Shown piece after piece: positions 1 to 8,865 of a stretch of 64,000 nt of DNA. The position numbers and the translations under genes are program-made. Every line of letters starts with the position of its first letter. The first letter of the stretch is position 1. Origin of the DNA: Streptomyces dengpaensis (lineage in GTDB: Bacteria; Actinomycetota; Actinomycetes; Streptomycetales; Streptomycetaceae); NCBI RefSeq assembly GCF_002946835.1, contig NZ_CP026652.1:5394001-5458000 (forward strand), given 5' to 3'. Below the pieces are notes generated by a model. It searched no databases and had not been told where the DNA came from. It saw only the letters and a program-made list of their open reading frames with translations.

Positions 1-2
1 TG

Positions 3-80
3 CTCGCGGACTCCGTGCCGGAGAGGGTGGGGCGTCGGGTGGTGGATGCGGCTCGGGAGGTTGCGGATGCGTTGCGCTGA
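3..80 (+). CDS. C-terminal end of an unidentified protein (partial)
   Basis: The window opens inside a reading frame that stays open from base 3 to a TGA at 78-80. It encodes about 25 residues ending AREVADALR, a charged, helix-like tail with typical high-GC third positions. Too little is visible to name a family. The stop is followed at once by a tandem repeat block, so this is the real gene end and not a chance frame. Function unknown; the call rests only on codon pattern and position. Confidence 0.45.
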   Translation, partial: LADSVPERVGRRVVDAAREVADALR

Positions 81-180
81 CGCGGCTGAACCGGGTCCCT
101 GCGGGGGCGTCGGCTGAACCGGGTCCCGGCGTGGGGGCTGGCGTCGGCTGAACCGGGTCCCGGCGTGGGGGCTGGCGTCG
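81..180. repeat. 34-bp tandem repeat directly after a stop codon
   Basis: Two full 34-bp units (107-140 and 141-174), with a shorter copy before (81-106) and a fragment after. The shared core is GGCTGAACCGGGTCCC. The block starts one base after the stop of the preceding gene. The rest of the gap to base 412 holds four looser copies of GCCCACAGCTACG (starting near 285, 306, 331 and 353) and no convincing gene. Confidence 0.8.
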
Positions 181-412
181 GGGTGGGTTTGCTTGCCGGC
201 GCTTGCAGGGTGCCGCTGTGCCCACCCTCCCCCACTCTCGGCTTCGCTCGAGCGGGGGACCCCCATCGCCCCAGCGGCACGATTGCCCACAGCTACGGGC
301 CGCTGTGCCCACAGCTACGCACGCACGCATGCCCGCAGCTACGCGCCGCTGTGCCCACAGCTACGTGTACCTGCACGGTCGTCGAGGCTGGCCGTGACGT
401 TAGATTGATCCC

Positions 413-1201
413 GTGCTCTCTCGTCTCACGCGCCCCAAGGCCGTCGCCGTCTGCGCTGTTCCCGTTGTGGCTCTGCTGGCCACGGCGGTGTTCGCGCCGT
501 TGCCGTTCTCCGTGGCGCAGCCCGGCATGACGGCGAACGTTCTCGGTGAGAACAAGGGTGACCAGGTGATCACGATCACCGGAGCGCCCACGCGGGAGAC
601 CAGCGGACAGCTGCGGATGACGACGATCGAGGCCACCGGCCCGGACGCGCGAGTCTCCTTCGGCGATGTGCTCAGCGCCTGGTTCGCCAAGGACCAGGCC
701 GTGCTGCCGCGCGACTCGGTCTACCCGAGCGGGGACACCCTCAAGGAGATCGAGCAGCACAACGAAGCGCAGATGAAGGAGTCCCAGGACACGGCCACCG
801 AGGCGGCGCTCTCGTACCTCGACGAGAAGGACGGCGTGAAGGTGACCCTGAACCTCGCCGACGTCGGCGGGCCCAGCGCCGGGCTGCTCTTCTCGCTCGG
901 CATCGTCGACGAGCTGGACGGCGACGGCAGCGGCGGTGACCTCACGGGGGGCCGCACCATCGCCGGTACGGGGACGATCGACGCCGACGGCAACGTCGGT
1001 GCGGTCGGGGGTGTCGCCCTCAAGACCCAGGCCGCCCGTCGCGACGGCGCGACGGTCTTCCTGGTCCCGAAGGCGGAGTGCTCCGACGCGAAGTCGGAAC
1101 TCCCCCAGGGGCTGCGGCTGATTCCGGTGACCAGCCTGAAGGGGGCCGTGGACGCCCTGGTGTCCCTGGAGAAGGGGAAGGGTTCGGTTCCGAGCTGCTG
1201 A
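413..1201 (+). CDS. Membrane-anchored Lon-type serine protease (YlbL-like, PDZ-less)
   Basis: 262 residues from a GTG start. One N-terminal membrane segment (about residues 10-31) is followed by the linker typical of YlbL/Lon-like secreted proteases and a C-terminal Lon S16 domain. The catalytic Ser-Lys dyad is visible as Ser155 in GGPSAGL and Lys204 in GVALKTQAA, so the enzyme should be active on the outer face of the membrane. Family members of this layout are usually about 340-360 residues, with a PDZ domain between the DTATEAAL helix and the S16 domain. Here the helix runs straight into the protease domain, so the PDZ is missing. There is no Shine-Dalgarno sequence before the GTG, and a TAGATT hexamer at 401-406 would place transcription start close to the start codon, so a leaderless mRNA is possible. 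Two cysteines occur, one in the anchor and one at the end. Confidence 0.85.
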   Translation: MLSRLTRPKAVAVCAVPVVALLATAVFAPLPFSVAQPGMTANVLGENKGDQVITITGAPTRETSGQLRMTTIEATGPDARVSFGDVLSAWFAKDQAVLPRDSVYPSGDTLKEIEQHNEAQMKESQDTATEAALSYLDEKDGVKVTLNLADVGGPSAGLLFSLGIVDELDGDGSGGDLTGGRTIAGTGTIDADGNVGAVGGVALKTQAARRDGATVFLVPKAECSDAKSELPQGLRLIPVTSLKGAVDALVSLEKGKGSVPSC

Positions 1202-1386
1202 GCCGGCCGGTGGAGTCGCCTCGGCAACTCGGTGGTGTTCAGTCGCCGATGTCCAGAGGGTGCTGCCAGCGGAGGCCGGGGAAGAGACCGCGTCATGATG
1301 CGCCAGGGTGAATCACTGATGCATGGACTTGACCCCTGCGCTTATTGCCCTACCGCCCCACGCCCTACGCCGTAGAGCCCCACGCC

Positions 1387-2361
1387 CTACCCCTCCTTGA
1401 CCAACCCCTCCGCCACCATCCAGTCCAGCGCCACCTGATGCGGATCCTGCCCCTGCACATCCACCTTCGCGTTCAGCTCCTGCGCCACCGTGTTGTTCAG
1501 CTTCTTCGTCACGGGGTTGATGACCTCGGCGATCGCCGGATACTTCTTCAGGGCCTCGGAGTTGACCGCGGGCGCCGCGTTGTAGTTGGGGAAGAACTTC
1601 TTGTTGTCGGCCATCAGCTCCAGGTTCATCGACTTGATGCGGCCGTCGGTGGTGAACACCTCCCCGTACGTGCAACTGCCCTTCGCCACCTGGGTGTAGA
1701 TGATCCCGGTGTCCATCTGCGTGATGTTCTTCGCGGGCAGACTCATGCCGTACGCCTTCTCCATGCCCGGCAGTCCGTCCGCCCGGTTGGCGAACTCGTT
1801 CTCCACGCACAGCGTGACCGCGCCCGGGTCCGACTTCGACAGCGCCGCCACGTCGGAGAGCGTCTTCGTGCCGTACTTCTTGTAGTTGGCCTGGTTCATG
1901 GCGAGGGCGTACGTGTTGTTGAGGGTGGATGGCGGCAGCCAGGTCAGGCCGTTCTTCAGGTCGGCGTCGTGCACCGCCTGCCACTGCTTCTGCGGGTCGG
2001 GAATGGGCGTGCTGTTGCCGAGGTACGTGATCCAGGCCGTGCCCGTGTACTCGTAGTTGGCGTCGGCTTGCCCGCTCTTGACGGCCTCGCGCGTGCCGAT
2101 CGACCCCTGGATGCCGGTGCGGTCGAGCACATGCGCACCGGCCGCCTGGAACGCGATGCCCATGATCGCGCCGAGGATCAGCTGCTCGGTGAACTCCTTG
2201 GACGTCACGGTGAGATTGGCGCCCTTGAGCGGCAGACCCTGCCCGATCAAGCCGGGCTTGACGTCGTCCACCATGGGGGAGCCGCTGGTCAACCCGCAGC
2301 CGGACCCCACGACGAGCACTCCGGCCAGCATCAGACACGTACGCCTGCCGGCCGCCCTCAC
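1387..2361 (-). CDS. OpuC-type glycine betaine/choline-binding lipoprotein
   Basis: Substrate-binding component of an osmoprotectant ABC importer, last gene of a four-gene leftward operon. A lipoprotein signal ending in LVVGSGC gives membrane anchoring through the cysteine. The mature part has the OpuAC/ProX-like fold signature: LTVTSKEFTEQLILGAIMG at the start, then a YEYTGTAWITYL segment, both usual for betaine/choline binders. Length is about 324 residues from the GTG at 2361. An ATG at 2394 is the alternative, but its extra residues are encoded by low-complexity repeat DNA, and neither start has a clear ribosome-binding site. Substrate specificity (glycine betaine, choline, carnitine or proline betaine) cannot be read from the sequence. 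Confidence 0.88.
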   Translation of the reverse strand: MRAAGRRTCLMLAGVLVVGSGCGLTSGSPMVDDVKPGLIGQGLPLKGANLTVTSKEFTEQLILGAIMGIAFQAAGAHVLDRTGIQGSIGTREAVKSGQADANYEYTGTAWITYLGNSTPIPDPQKQWQAVHDADLKNGLTWLPPSTLNNTYALAMNQANYKKYGTKTLSDVAALSKSDPGAVTLCVENEFANRADGLPGMEKAYGMSLPAKNITQMDTGIIYTQVAKGSCTYGEVFTTDGRIKSMNLELMADNKKFFPNYNAAPAVNSEALKKYPAIAEVINPVTKKLNNTVAQELNAKVDVQGQDPHQVALDWMVAEGLVKEG

Positions 2362-2480
2362 ACCCGTACCCGTACGCCTGCCGACCGTCCCCATCCCCGG
2401 ACCCGGACCCGTACCCGTAAGCCTGCCGACCGTCCCCGTCCCCGTCCCCGTCCTCGGACCCGCACCCGTACCCGTACCCC
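2362..2480. repeat. Low-complexity ACCCGT/GTCCCC repeat between permease and binding-protein genes
   Basis: The gap between the permease stop and the lipoprotein start is built from short repeats of ACCCGTACCCGTA and CCGTCCCCGTCCCC type. The frame stays open through it and would encode a Gly-Thr repeat, so automatic start calls may extend the lipoprotein upstream by mistake. The other three genes of this operon are overlapping or within 21 bp of a neighbour, so this spacer is the exception. Confidence 0.7.
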
Positions 2481-3419
2481 TCACGACTCCACCTCCAACC
2501 CCCGTGGCCTCATCAGCAGTTCCGCCAGCGACGCGAGCCAGTCCACCAGCAGCGCCAGCGTCACCGTGAGGACCGAGCCGAGGACCAGGACGGGCATGCG
2601 CTGGGTGGTGATGCCGGTGGTGATGAGGACGCCGAGACCGCCTCCGCCGCCGAAGGTGGCGAGGGTCGCCGTGCCCACGTTCAGGACGAGGGCCGTCCGC
2701 ACACCCGCGAGGATCAGCGGGACGGCCAGCGGGAGTTCGACGCGTCCGAGAATCGCGAGGGGGGACATGCCGATGCCCCGTGCCGCCTCCAGGAGCGTGG
2801 GGTCGTTGGCCTTCAGGCCCGCGATCGTGTTGGCGAGGACCGGCAGGATGGCGTAGATGGTGATGCCGATCAGGGCCGACTTCTGGCCGGTGCCGAGCCA
2901 GATGACCAGGAGCGCGAGGAGGCCGATCGCGGGGGTGGCCTGCCCCATGTTGGCGATGGTCATCGCGACGGGGGTCAGCTTCCGGAACGCCTTGCGGGTG
3001 AGCAGGATGCCCAGCGGGATGGCGATGATCAGCACGAAGAAGGTCGAGATCACGGTCAGTTGGATGTGCTGCCACAGGGCCTTGGACACCCGTCCGCCCG
3101 ACAGCGCGTTCTCGGAGATCACGTCGAGGTCCGCCTGCTGGAACCACAGCCAGGTGGCCAGCAGAACGGCCACCAGCACGGCGGGCAGGAAGGTCAGCTT
3201 CTGCCAGCCGATCCGGGGCTTGAGCGCGACGGCGGCCGGCGGGACCTCGTCCTCGGCCTCGCCCAGGGCCCCGGCCTCGCCCGGGCCCGCGGCCTTCCCC
3301 TCACCGGAGCCCACGCTCTCACCGACACCCACGCCCTCACCGGCGCCGTTGTCCCGGAAGGCGAGACCTTTGACCTCGTGCTCGCCCTCGGGCCGCTGAT
3401 CCTGAGGCGGTGTGCTCAC
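2481..3419 (-). CDS. OpuC-type ABC transporter permease (long N-terminal extension)
   Basis: Inner-membrane permease of the osmoprotectant importer, 312 residues, GTG start overlapping the stop of the ATPase gene by 4 bp (translational coupling). The C-terminal 220 residues are a BPD_transp_1 domain with five or six membrane segments and the ATPase-contacting loop EAARGIGMSPLAILGRVELP. The first 65 residues are an unusual hydrophilic Gly/Glu-rich extension absent from its sister permease (4749-5396); it is low complexity and probably cytoplasmic. Function of the extension is unknown. Confidence 0.88.
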   Translation of the reverse strand: MSTPPQDQRPEGEHEVKGLAFRDNGAGEGVGVGESVGSGEGKAAGPGEAGALGEAEDEVPPAAVALKPRIGWQKLTFLPAVLVAVLLATWLWFQQADLDVISENALSGGRVSKALWQHIQLTVISTFFVLIIAIPLGILLTRKAFRKLTPVAMTIANMGQATPAIGLLALLVIWLGTGQKSALIGITIYAILPVLANTIAGLKANDPTLLEAARGIGMSPLAILGRVELPLAVPLILAGVRTALVLNVGTATLATFGGGGGLGVLITTGITTQRMPVLVLGSVLTVTLALLVDWLASLAELLMRPRGLEVES

Positions 3420-4756
3420 GCCTTCTTCTCCCCTCCGTCGCCTTCCTGCTCGAAGTGGGTCTGCTGGGCCCGCGTCTCCTCCAGCTCATGCTGGTGCTCC
3501 ATCGCCTCCAGCCGGTCGAGCTCCAGGAGTTCGTGCACGGAGTTCAACAGCGTCTCCATGTCGACGACCCCGATGTACTCGCCGCGCCGCCCGGTGACCG
3601 CGACCCGGCCCGTGGCGTCCGTGAGGACCGCCTCCAGCGCGTCCCGCAAGGTCGCGTCCCTGGTCACCGTGTCGTGGACCAGCGTGCCCGCCCGGGCCAG
3701 TGAGCCCCTGGCCCGCATGAGGTCGCCGCGGCGCAGCCACTTGTAGGGGCGGCCGCGCCTGTCGAGCAGCAGGATCTCGTTCGTACCGCTGGTGCGGAGC
3801 TTGTTGAAGATCTGCTGAAGCGGGTCGTCCAAGGTCACCGTCGGATAGTCGGTGACCTCCACATCCCGTACGCGGCTGAGGTTGAGCCGCTTCAGGGCGG
3901 CGCCCGCGCCCACGAACCCCGACACGAAGTCGTCGGCCGGGTTGGTGAGGATCGCCTCCGGCGTGTCGAACTGCGCGATGTGCGAGCGCTCGCGCAGGAC
4001 CGCGATCCGGTCGCCGAGCTTGATCGCCTCGTCGAAGTCGTGGGTGACGAAGACGATCGTCTTGTGCAGTTCGTGCTGGAGCCGGATCAGCTCGTCCTGG
4101 AGGTGGTCCCGGGTGATCGGGTCCACCGCGCCGAAGGGTTCGTCCATGAGCAGGACGGGCGGGTCGGCCGCCAACGCCCTTGCCACGCCCACGCGTTGCT
4201 GCTGGCCGCCGGAGAGCTGGCGCGGATAGCGGCCGTGGAACTCGCCCGGATCGAGCCCGACGAGATCGAGCATCTCCTCGACCCGCGATGTGATCCTCGA
4301 CTTGGACCAGCCGAGCATCTTCGGTACGAGGGCGATGTTCTGGCCGACCGTCATGTGCGGGAAGAGCCCGGACGACTGGATCGCGTACCCGACATGACGG
4401 CGCAGCTTCACCGGGTCCATGTCGGTGACGTCCTCGCCGCCGATGCGGATGCGGCCGCCCGTCGGCTCGATCAACCGGTTGATCATCTTCAGGGTCGTGG
4501 ACTTCCCGCACCCGGACGGGCCCACGAAGGCGACCAGTTCTCCCGCGTTGATCTCCATGTTGACGCTGTCCACGGCGGGCTCCTTGCTGCCCGGATAGCG
4601 CTTGGTGAGGTTCTCCAGCTGGATCGTGGCACCCGTCGTGCCGGAAGCCGTCGTGCCGGAAGCCGACGTGCCGGACGCCGTCGTACCGGACGTCGCGCCA
4701 CCCGTCGTACGGGGCGCGCCGGCACCGGCGCTTCCGGTGGTACCCGCCTCAGACAC
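3416..4756 (-). CDS. OpuC-type ABC transporter ATP-binding protein with CBS domains
   Basis: ATPase subunit, 446 residues, GTG start. After a 40-residue Thr/Ser/Gly repeat tail (SGTTASGT repeats) come Walker A GPSGCGKST (79-87), ABC signature LSGGQQQRVG (181-190) and Walker B VLLMDEP (201-207). The C-terminal 150 residues hold a CBS pair (segments around DPLQQIFNKL and DATLRDALEAVL). In OpuA-type transporters the CBS module senses ionic strength and gates transport, so osmotic control may be built into this subunit. The gene overlaps the upstream permease gene by 8 bp and the downstream one by 4 bp, which marks a tightly coupled operon. Confidence 0.92.
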   Translation of the reverse strand: MSEAGTTGSAGAGAPRTTGGATSGTTASGTSASGTTASGTTGATIQLENLTKRYPGSKEPAVDSVNMEINAGELVAFVGPSGCGKSTTLKMINRLIEPTGGRIRIGGEDVTDMDPVKLRRHVGYAIQSSGLFPHMTVGQNIALVPKMLGWSKSRITSRVEEMLDLVGLDPGEFHGRYPRQLSGGQQQRVGVARALAADPPVLLMDEPFGAVDPITRDHLQDELIRLQHELHKTIVFVTHDFDEAIKLGDRIAVLRERSHIAQFDTPEAILTNPADDFVSGFVGAGAALKRLNLSRVRDVEVTDYPTVTLDDPLQQIFNKLRTSGTNEILLLDRRGRPYKWLRRGDLMRARGSLARAGTLVHDTVTRDATLRDALEAVLTDATGRVAVTGRRGEYIGVVDMETLLNSVHELLELDRLEAMEHQHELEETRAQQTHFEQEGDGGEKKA

Positions 4757-5396
4757 GAATCCCCCTCGGAATCGTCAACCGCCCGAGGGCGACGTACACG
4801 GCGTCGAACAGCAGCGCCAGGACGATGATCCCGAGCGTGCCCGCGAGTACCTGGTTGAGCGCGTTCTTGCTGCCCAGGGAGGCGATGCCGCGGAAGATCT
4901 CGTTGCCGAGGCCGGGTCCGGAGGCGTACGCCGCGATCGCCGCGATGCCCATCAGCATCTGGGTGGAGATCCGGATGCCGGTGAGGATCGGCGGCCAGGC
5001 CAGCGGCAGCTCGACGCGCACGAGGCACGCGAGGCGGGACATCCCGATACCGCGCGCCGCGTCGACCAGCGAGGGATCGACCCCGCGCAGACCCACGATC
5101 GCGTTGCGCACGATCGGCAGCAGCCCGTACAGCGTCAGCGCGGTCACCGTCGGCGGTACGCCCAGGCCCACGATCGGGATCAGCAGACCGATCATGGCGA
5201 GCGAGGGGATGGTCAGGATGGTGGAGGTGGTGACCGTGGCGAGGTTGCCGGCCCACTCGCTGCGGTAGGTGACGGCACCGATCAGGACGCCGATGGCCGT
5301 CGCGACGACCATGCACTGGAAGACCGCGCTGGCGTGCTGGTAGGCCTCCGCGAGCAGCTGCTGGTGGCGGCCGCTCAGGTACTCCCAGAAGTTCAC
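4749..5396 (-). CDS. OpuC-type ABC transporter permease
   Basis: 215-residue permease, first gene of the transporter part of the operon, GTG start 21 bp after the stop of the Lrp-type regulator gene. It has five to six hydrophobic segments and the conserved cytoplasmic loop DAARGIGMSRLACLVRVELP. Together with the second permease (2481-3419) it would form the membrane heterodimer. The tiny gap to the regulator suggests that regulator and transporter are at least partly cotranscribed. Confidence 0.9.
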   Translation of the reverse strand: MNFWEYLSGRHQQLLAEAYQHASAVFQCMVVATAIGVLIGAVTYRSEWAGNLATVTTSTILTIPSLAMIGLLIPIVGLGVPPTVTALTLYGLLPIVRNAIVGLRGVDPSLVDAARGIGMSRLACLVRVELPLAWPPILTGIRISTQMLMGIAAIAAYASGPGLGNEIFRGIASLGSKNALNQVLAGTLGIIVLALLFDAVYVALGRLTIPRGIRV

Positions 5397-5417
5397 GCCA
5401 CCTCACCCCGGTCATCG

Positions 5418-5888
5418 TCAGTGCTCGGTCGCCGCCTGCTCCACCAACGGGATGATCCGCAGCGGAACGGGATTCTCCATGACGATCGCCGTGGAGGCCC
5501 GGACGATTCCATCAAAACCGACAACCCGGTCGATCACCCGTTGGAGATCGGCGTTCGAGCGGGCCACCAGCCGGCACAGCATGTCCCCGGTGCCGGTCGT
5601 GGTGAGCAGCTCAAGGACCTCGGGCACGCTCGCCAAGTGGCCCCGTACGTCCGGGCCTTGCCCCTGCCGGATCTGCAGGGTGGCGAAGGCGGTGACGGGA
5701 TAGCCGAGCGCCGCGGGATCCACCTGCGGCCCGAACCCCCGGATGACTCCGTTCGACTGAAGCCGGTCCAGTCGGGCCTGCACCGTGCCGCGCGCGACCC
5801 CGAGCCGCCGGGACATCTCCAGGACGCCGATGCGGGGTTCCTCGGCGAGCAGGACAATGAGTCTGCCGTCCAGATGATCGATCGCCAT
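5418..5888 (-). CDS. Lrp/AsnC family transcriptional regulator
   Basis: 156 residues: N-terminal winged helix-turn-helix (DHLDGRLIVLLAEEPRIGVLEMSRRLGVARGTVQARL region) and C-terminal RAM/AsnC ligand-binding domain with GTGDMLCRLVARSNADL. The ATG at 5888 has a strong GGGAGGA site. The gene is divergent from hppD across 121 bp, and genes in this arrangement commonly control the divergent aromatic-amino-acid catabolic gene in response to an amino acid such as tyrosine or phenylalanine; that is inference. It also reads toward the osmoprotectant operon, 21 bp away. An imperfect palindrome at 5943-5959 is a candidate operator. Confidence 0.9.
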   Translation of the reverse strand: MAIDHLDGRLIVLLAEEPRIGVLEMSRRLGVARGTVQARLDRLQSNGVIRGFGPQVDPAALGYPVTAFATLQIRQGQGPDVRGHLASVPEVLELLTTTGTGDMLCRLVARSNADLQRVIDRVVGFDGIVRASTAIVMENPVPLRIIPLVEQAATEH

Positions 5889-5942
5889 GGGTCCTCCCAG
5901 ATGGTCATCCTGTACAGAACGCCCGCCAGTACGCGCGCCCCG

Positions 5943-7155
<1,213 letters not shown>

Positions 7156-7174
7156 GCGGCCGAGTCGCCTGTCC

Positions 7175-7209
7175 GGTCCCGGGGGCCACGGGGGGACGCC
7201 CCCAGGACC
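7175..7209. terminator. Hairpin terminator between convergent hppD and TPR genes
   Basis: Arms GGTCCCGGGGGC (7175-7186) and GCCCCCAGGACC (7198-7209) pair with one mismatch around an 11-base loop. It sits between the hppD stop and the stop of the convergent TPR gene, so it can serve both strands. There is no long T-run, as is common in Streptomyces. Confidence 0.7.
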
Positions 7210-7217
7210 GGCGGCGG

Positions 7218-8768
7218 TCAGCGTGGCGCCGAGCTCCTCGGGGCCGGTGCCGGCGCGGGCGTCACGGGCGTCACCACCGGCGCGGGCGTCGTGGGCGTCA
7301 CCACCGGCGCGGGCGTCGTGGGCGGCGCGGGCGGGGCCTCCTCGGGTGGCTCGCCCAGGACCGACAGCGCCTCGTGGGCCGCGGGGGCGAGCAAGGGCGA
7401 GAAGTACGGGTTGATCCGGAGCGCCTCGGTCAGGTGACGGCGGGCCGGTCCGGTGAGCCCCAGGTCGCGTTCGATCTGGCCCCGGTGGTAGACGTACAGC
7501 GCACTGCGCACGGTGCCCCCGTGCTCCTTGTCCATGGTCTTCATGGCGAACGTGATCGCTTCCTCGTTGTTCCCGGCCCTGTGCAGCGCCCAGCCCAGCG
7601 CGTCCGCGACGGGAATGCCGGGATGCCGCTTCCACTCGGCGCGCAGCCGCTCCACCGCCACCAACGGGTCACCGTGGTCCGCCTCGAGGAGCCCGAGGAT
7701 CAGCTCGTCGTCCACACCCCTGGCGTTCTCCTGCCGCACCCGCTCCCGCAGCAGGTCGTACTGCGCACGCGCCTCCCCGTCGAGCCCCAGTCGCTGGTAC
7801 AGCTCGCCCAACTCCAGCGCGTACCGCGGCGCGGGCCGCTTGGCGAGCGCCGTCCGGTACGCGCGCAGCGCCTCCGACGTGCGCCCGAGCGCCGCCAGCG
7901 CGCGCCCCTGCCCGGCGCGGGCGCCGTGCTCGTCGGGGTCGGCGCGCAGCGCGGCCTCGAAGTAGCGCAGCGACCGCCGTGCGTCCCCGCGCTCCCACGC
8001 CAGGTCACCGGCCTGCTGCAGAAAGACCGCCTGCTCAGTGGGCGTCGCCGCGCCCACCACCGCGTCCGCGATCGAGGCCGCCGCGTCCTCGCGCCAGCCG
8101 AGGTTCCAGTAGACGCGCGAGGCGCGTGCCTTCACCGCAGGGCCAGAGCGCAGCTTCTGCAGCTTCTCGAGGGCCTTGCGGGTGGCCTTGTAGTCCCCGA
8201 GGCCGGTGTAGGCGTCGATCAGCAGCGGATACGTCGTCCACCGCTCCGGCGCCTCCTTCAGCGCCGTCTCGCCCCATTTCTTCGCCGTCCGGAAGTCGCC
8301 CCGCGCGTTGGCCAGCGCCGCCAGGCCGTCGAGCGCCGCCGCGTTCCCCATGGGGTTGCTCCTCAGCGAATTGAGCAGCGCCTTCTCGGCCTTCGGGTAG
8401 TACGCGGGCGTCGCGGTCCGCCGCGCCCGCTCCACATACGCGCTGCCGAGCACCGCCCACGCCTGCTCGTCGCGCGGATGGGCCCGCAGATGGGCCTTGC
8501 GGTCCGCGATGAGCGCCGCCAGATCGCGCAGCGCGACGGGCGCCCCGGCAGCCACCGCCGTCTTCGCCCGGGCCGGCGAACCCGGCGCGGGCGCCGGCGG
8601 CACGGCCTCCCGCGTCGGCAGCAGCACCAGCACACCGCCGAGGACGATCCCGCCCACGACCACGCCGATCAGCGCGCGCTGGGCGACGGGGGAGAGCCGC
8701 GGCCGCCGCCCGGAGGGCTCCTGGGGCTGCAGCCCGGTCAGGACCGGCTGTCGCTCTTCTGTCTGCAT
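7218..8768 (-). CDS. Tetratricopeptide-repeat membrane protein
   Basis: 516 residues from the ATG at 8768. The N-terminal 40 residues are cytoplasmic, followed by one membrane segment (ALIGVVVGGIVLGGVLVLL). The rest is a series of TPR-type helical hairpins (AWAVLGSAYVERARR, GLAALANARGDFRTAKKW, AGDLAWERGDARRSLRYFE and others), then a Pro/Thr/Val repeat tail (TPTTPAPVVTP). TPR arrays act as protein-interaction scaffolds; here the array would be extracytoplasmic if the orientation is N-in. No enzyme motif is visible. It is divergent from the FAD-linked oxidase gene with 97 bp between the starts. Confidence 0.8.
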   Translation of the reverse strand: MQTEERQPVLTGLQPQEPSGRRPRLSPVAQRALIGVVVGGIVLGGVLVLLPTREAVPPAPAPGSPARAKTAVAAGAPVALRDLAALIADRKAHLRAHPRDEQAWAVLGSAYVERARRTATPAYYPKAEKALLNSLRSNPMGNAAALDGLAALANARGDFRTAKKWGETALKEAPERWTTYPLLIDAYTGLGDYKATRKALEKLQKLRSGPAVKARASRVYWNLGWREDAAASIADAVVGAATPTEQAVFLQQAGDLAWERGDARRSLRYFEAALRADPDEHGARAGQGRALAALGRTSEALRAYRTALAKRPAPRYALELGELYQRLGLDGEARAQYDLLRERVRQENARGVDDELILGLLEADHGDPLVAVERLRAEWKRHPGIPVADALGWALHRAGNNEEAITFAMKTMDKEHGGTVRSALYVYHRGQIERDLGLTGPARRHLTEALRINPYFSPLLAPAAHEALSVLGEPPEEAPPAPPTTPAPVVTPTTPAPVVTPVTPAPAPAPRSSAPR

Positions 8769-8865
8769 CCGCTCACTGTGCTGCAGTACTACGACCACAT
8801 CCCGGCATCCCAAGCCGCATGCAGACGGGGTTCACACCGATGGCCCCGGGTGCGAACCTGTGATC

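Noticed and set aside
1387..3147. A 586-residue version of the OpuC binding protein
   Set aside because: The added N-terminus is repeat-coded and overlaps the permease gene in a different frame.
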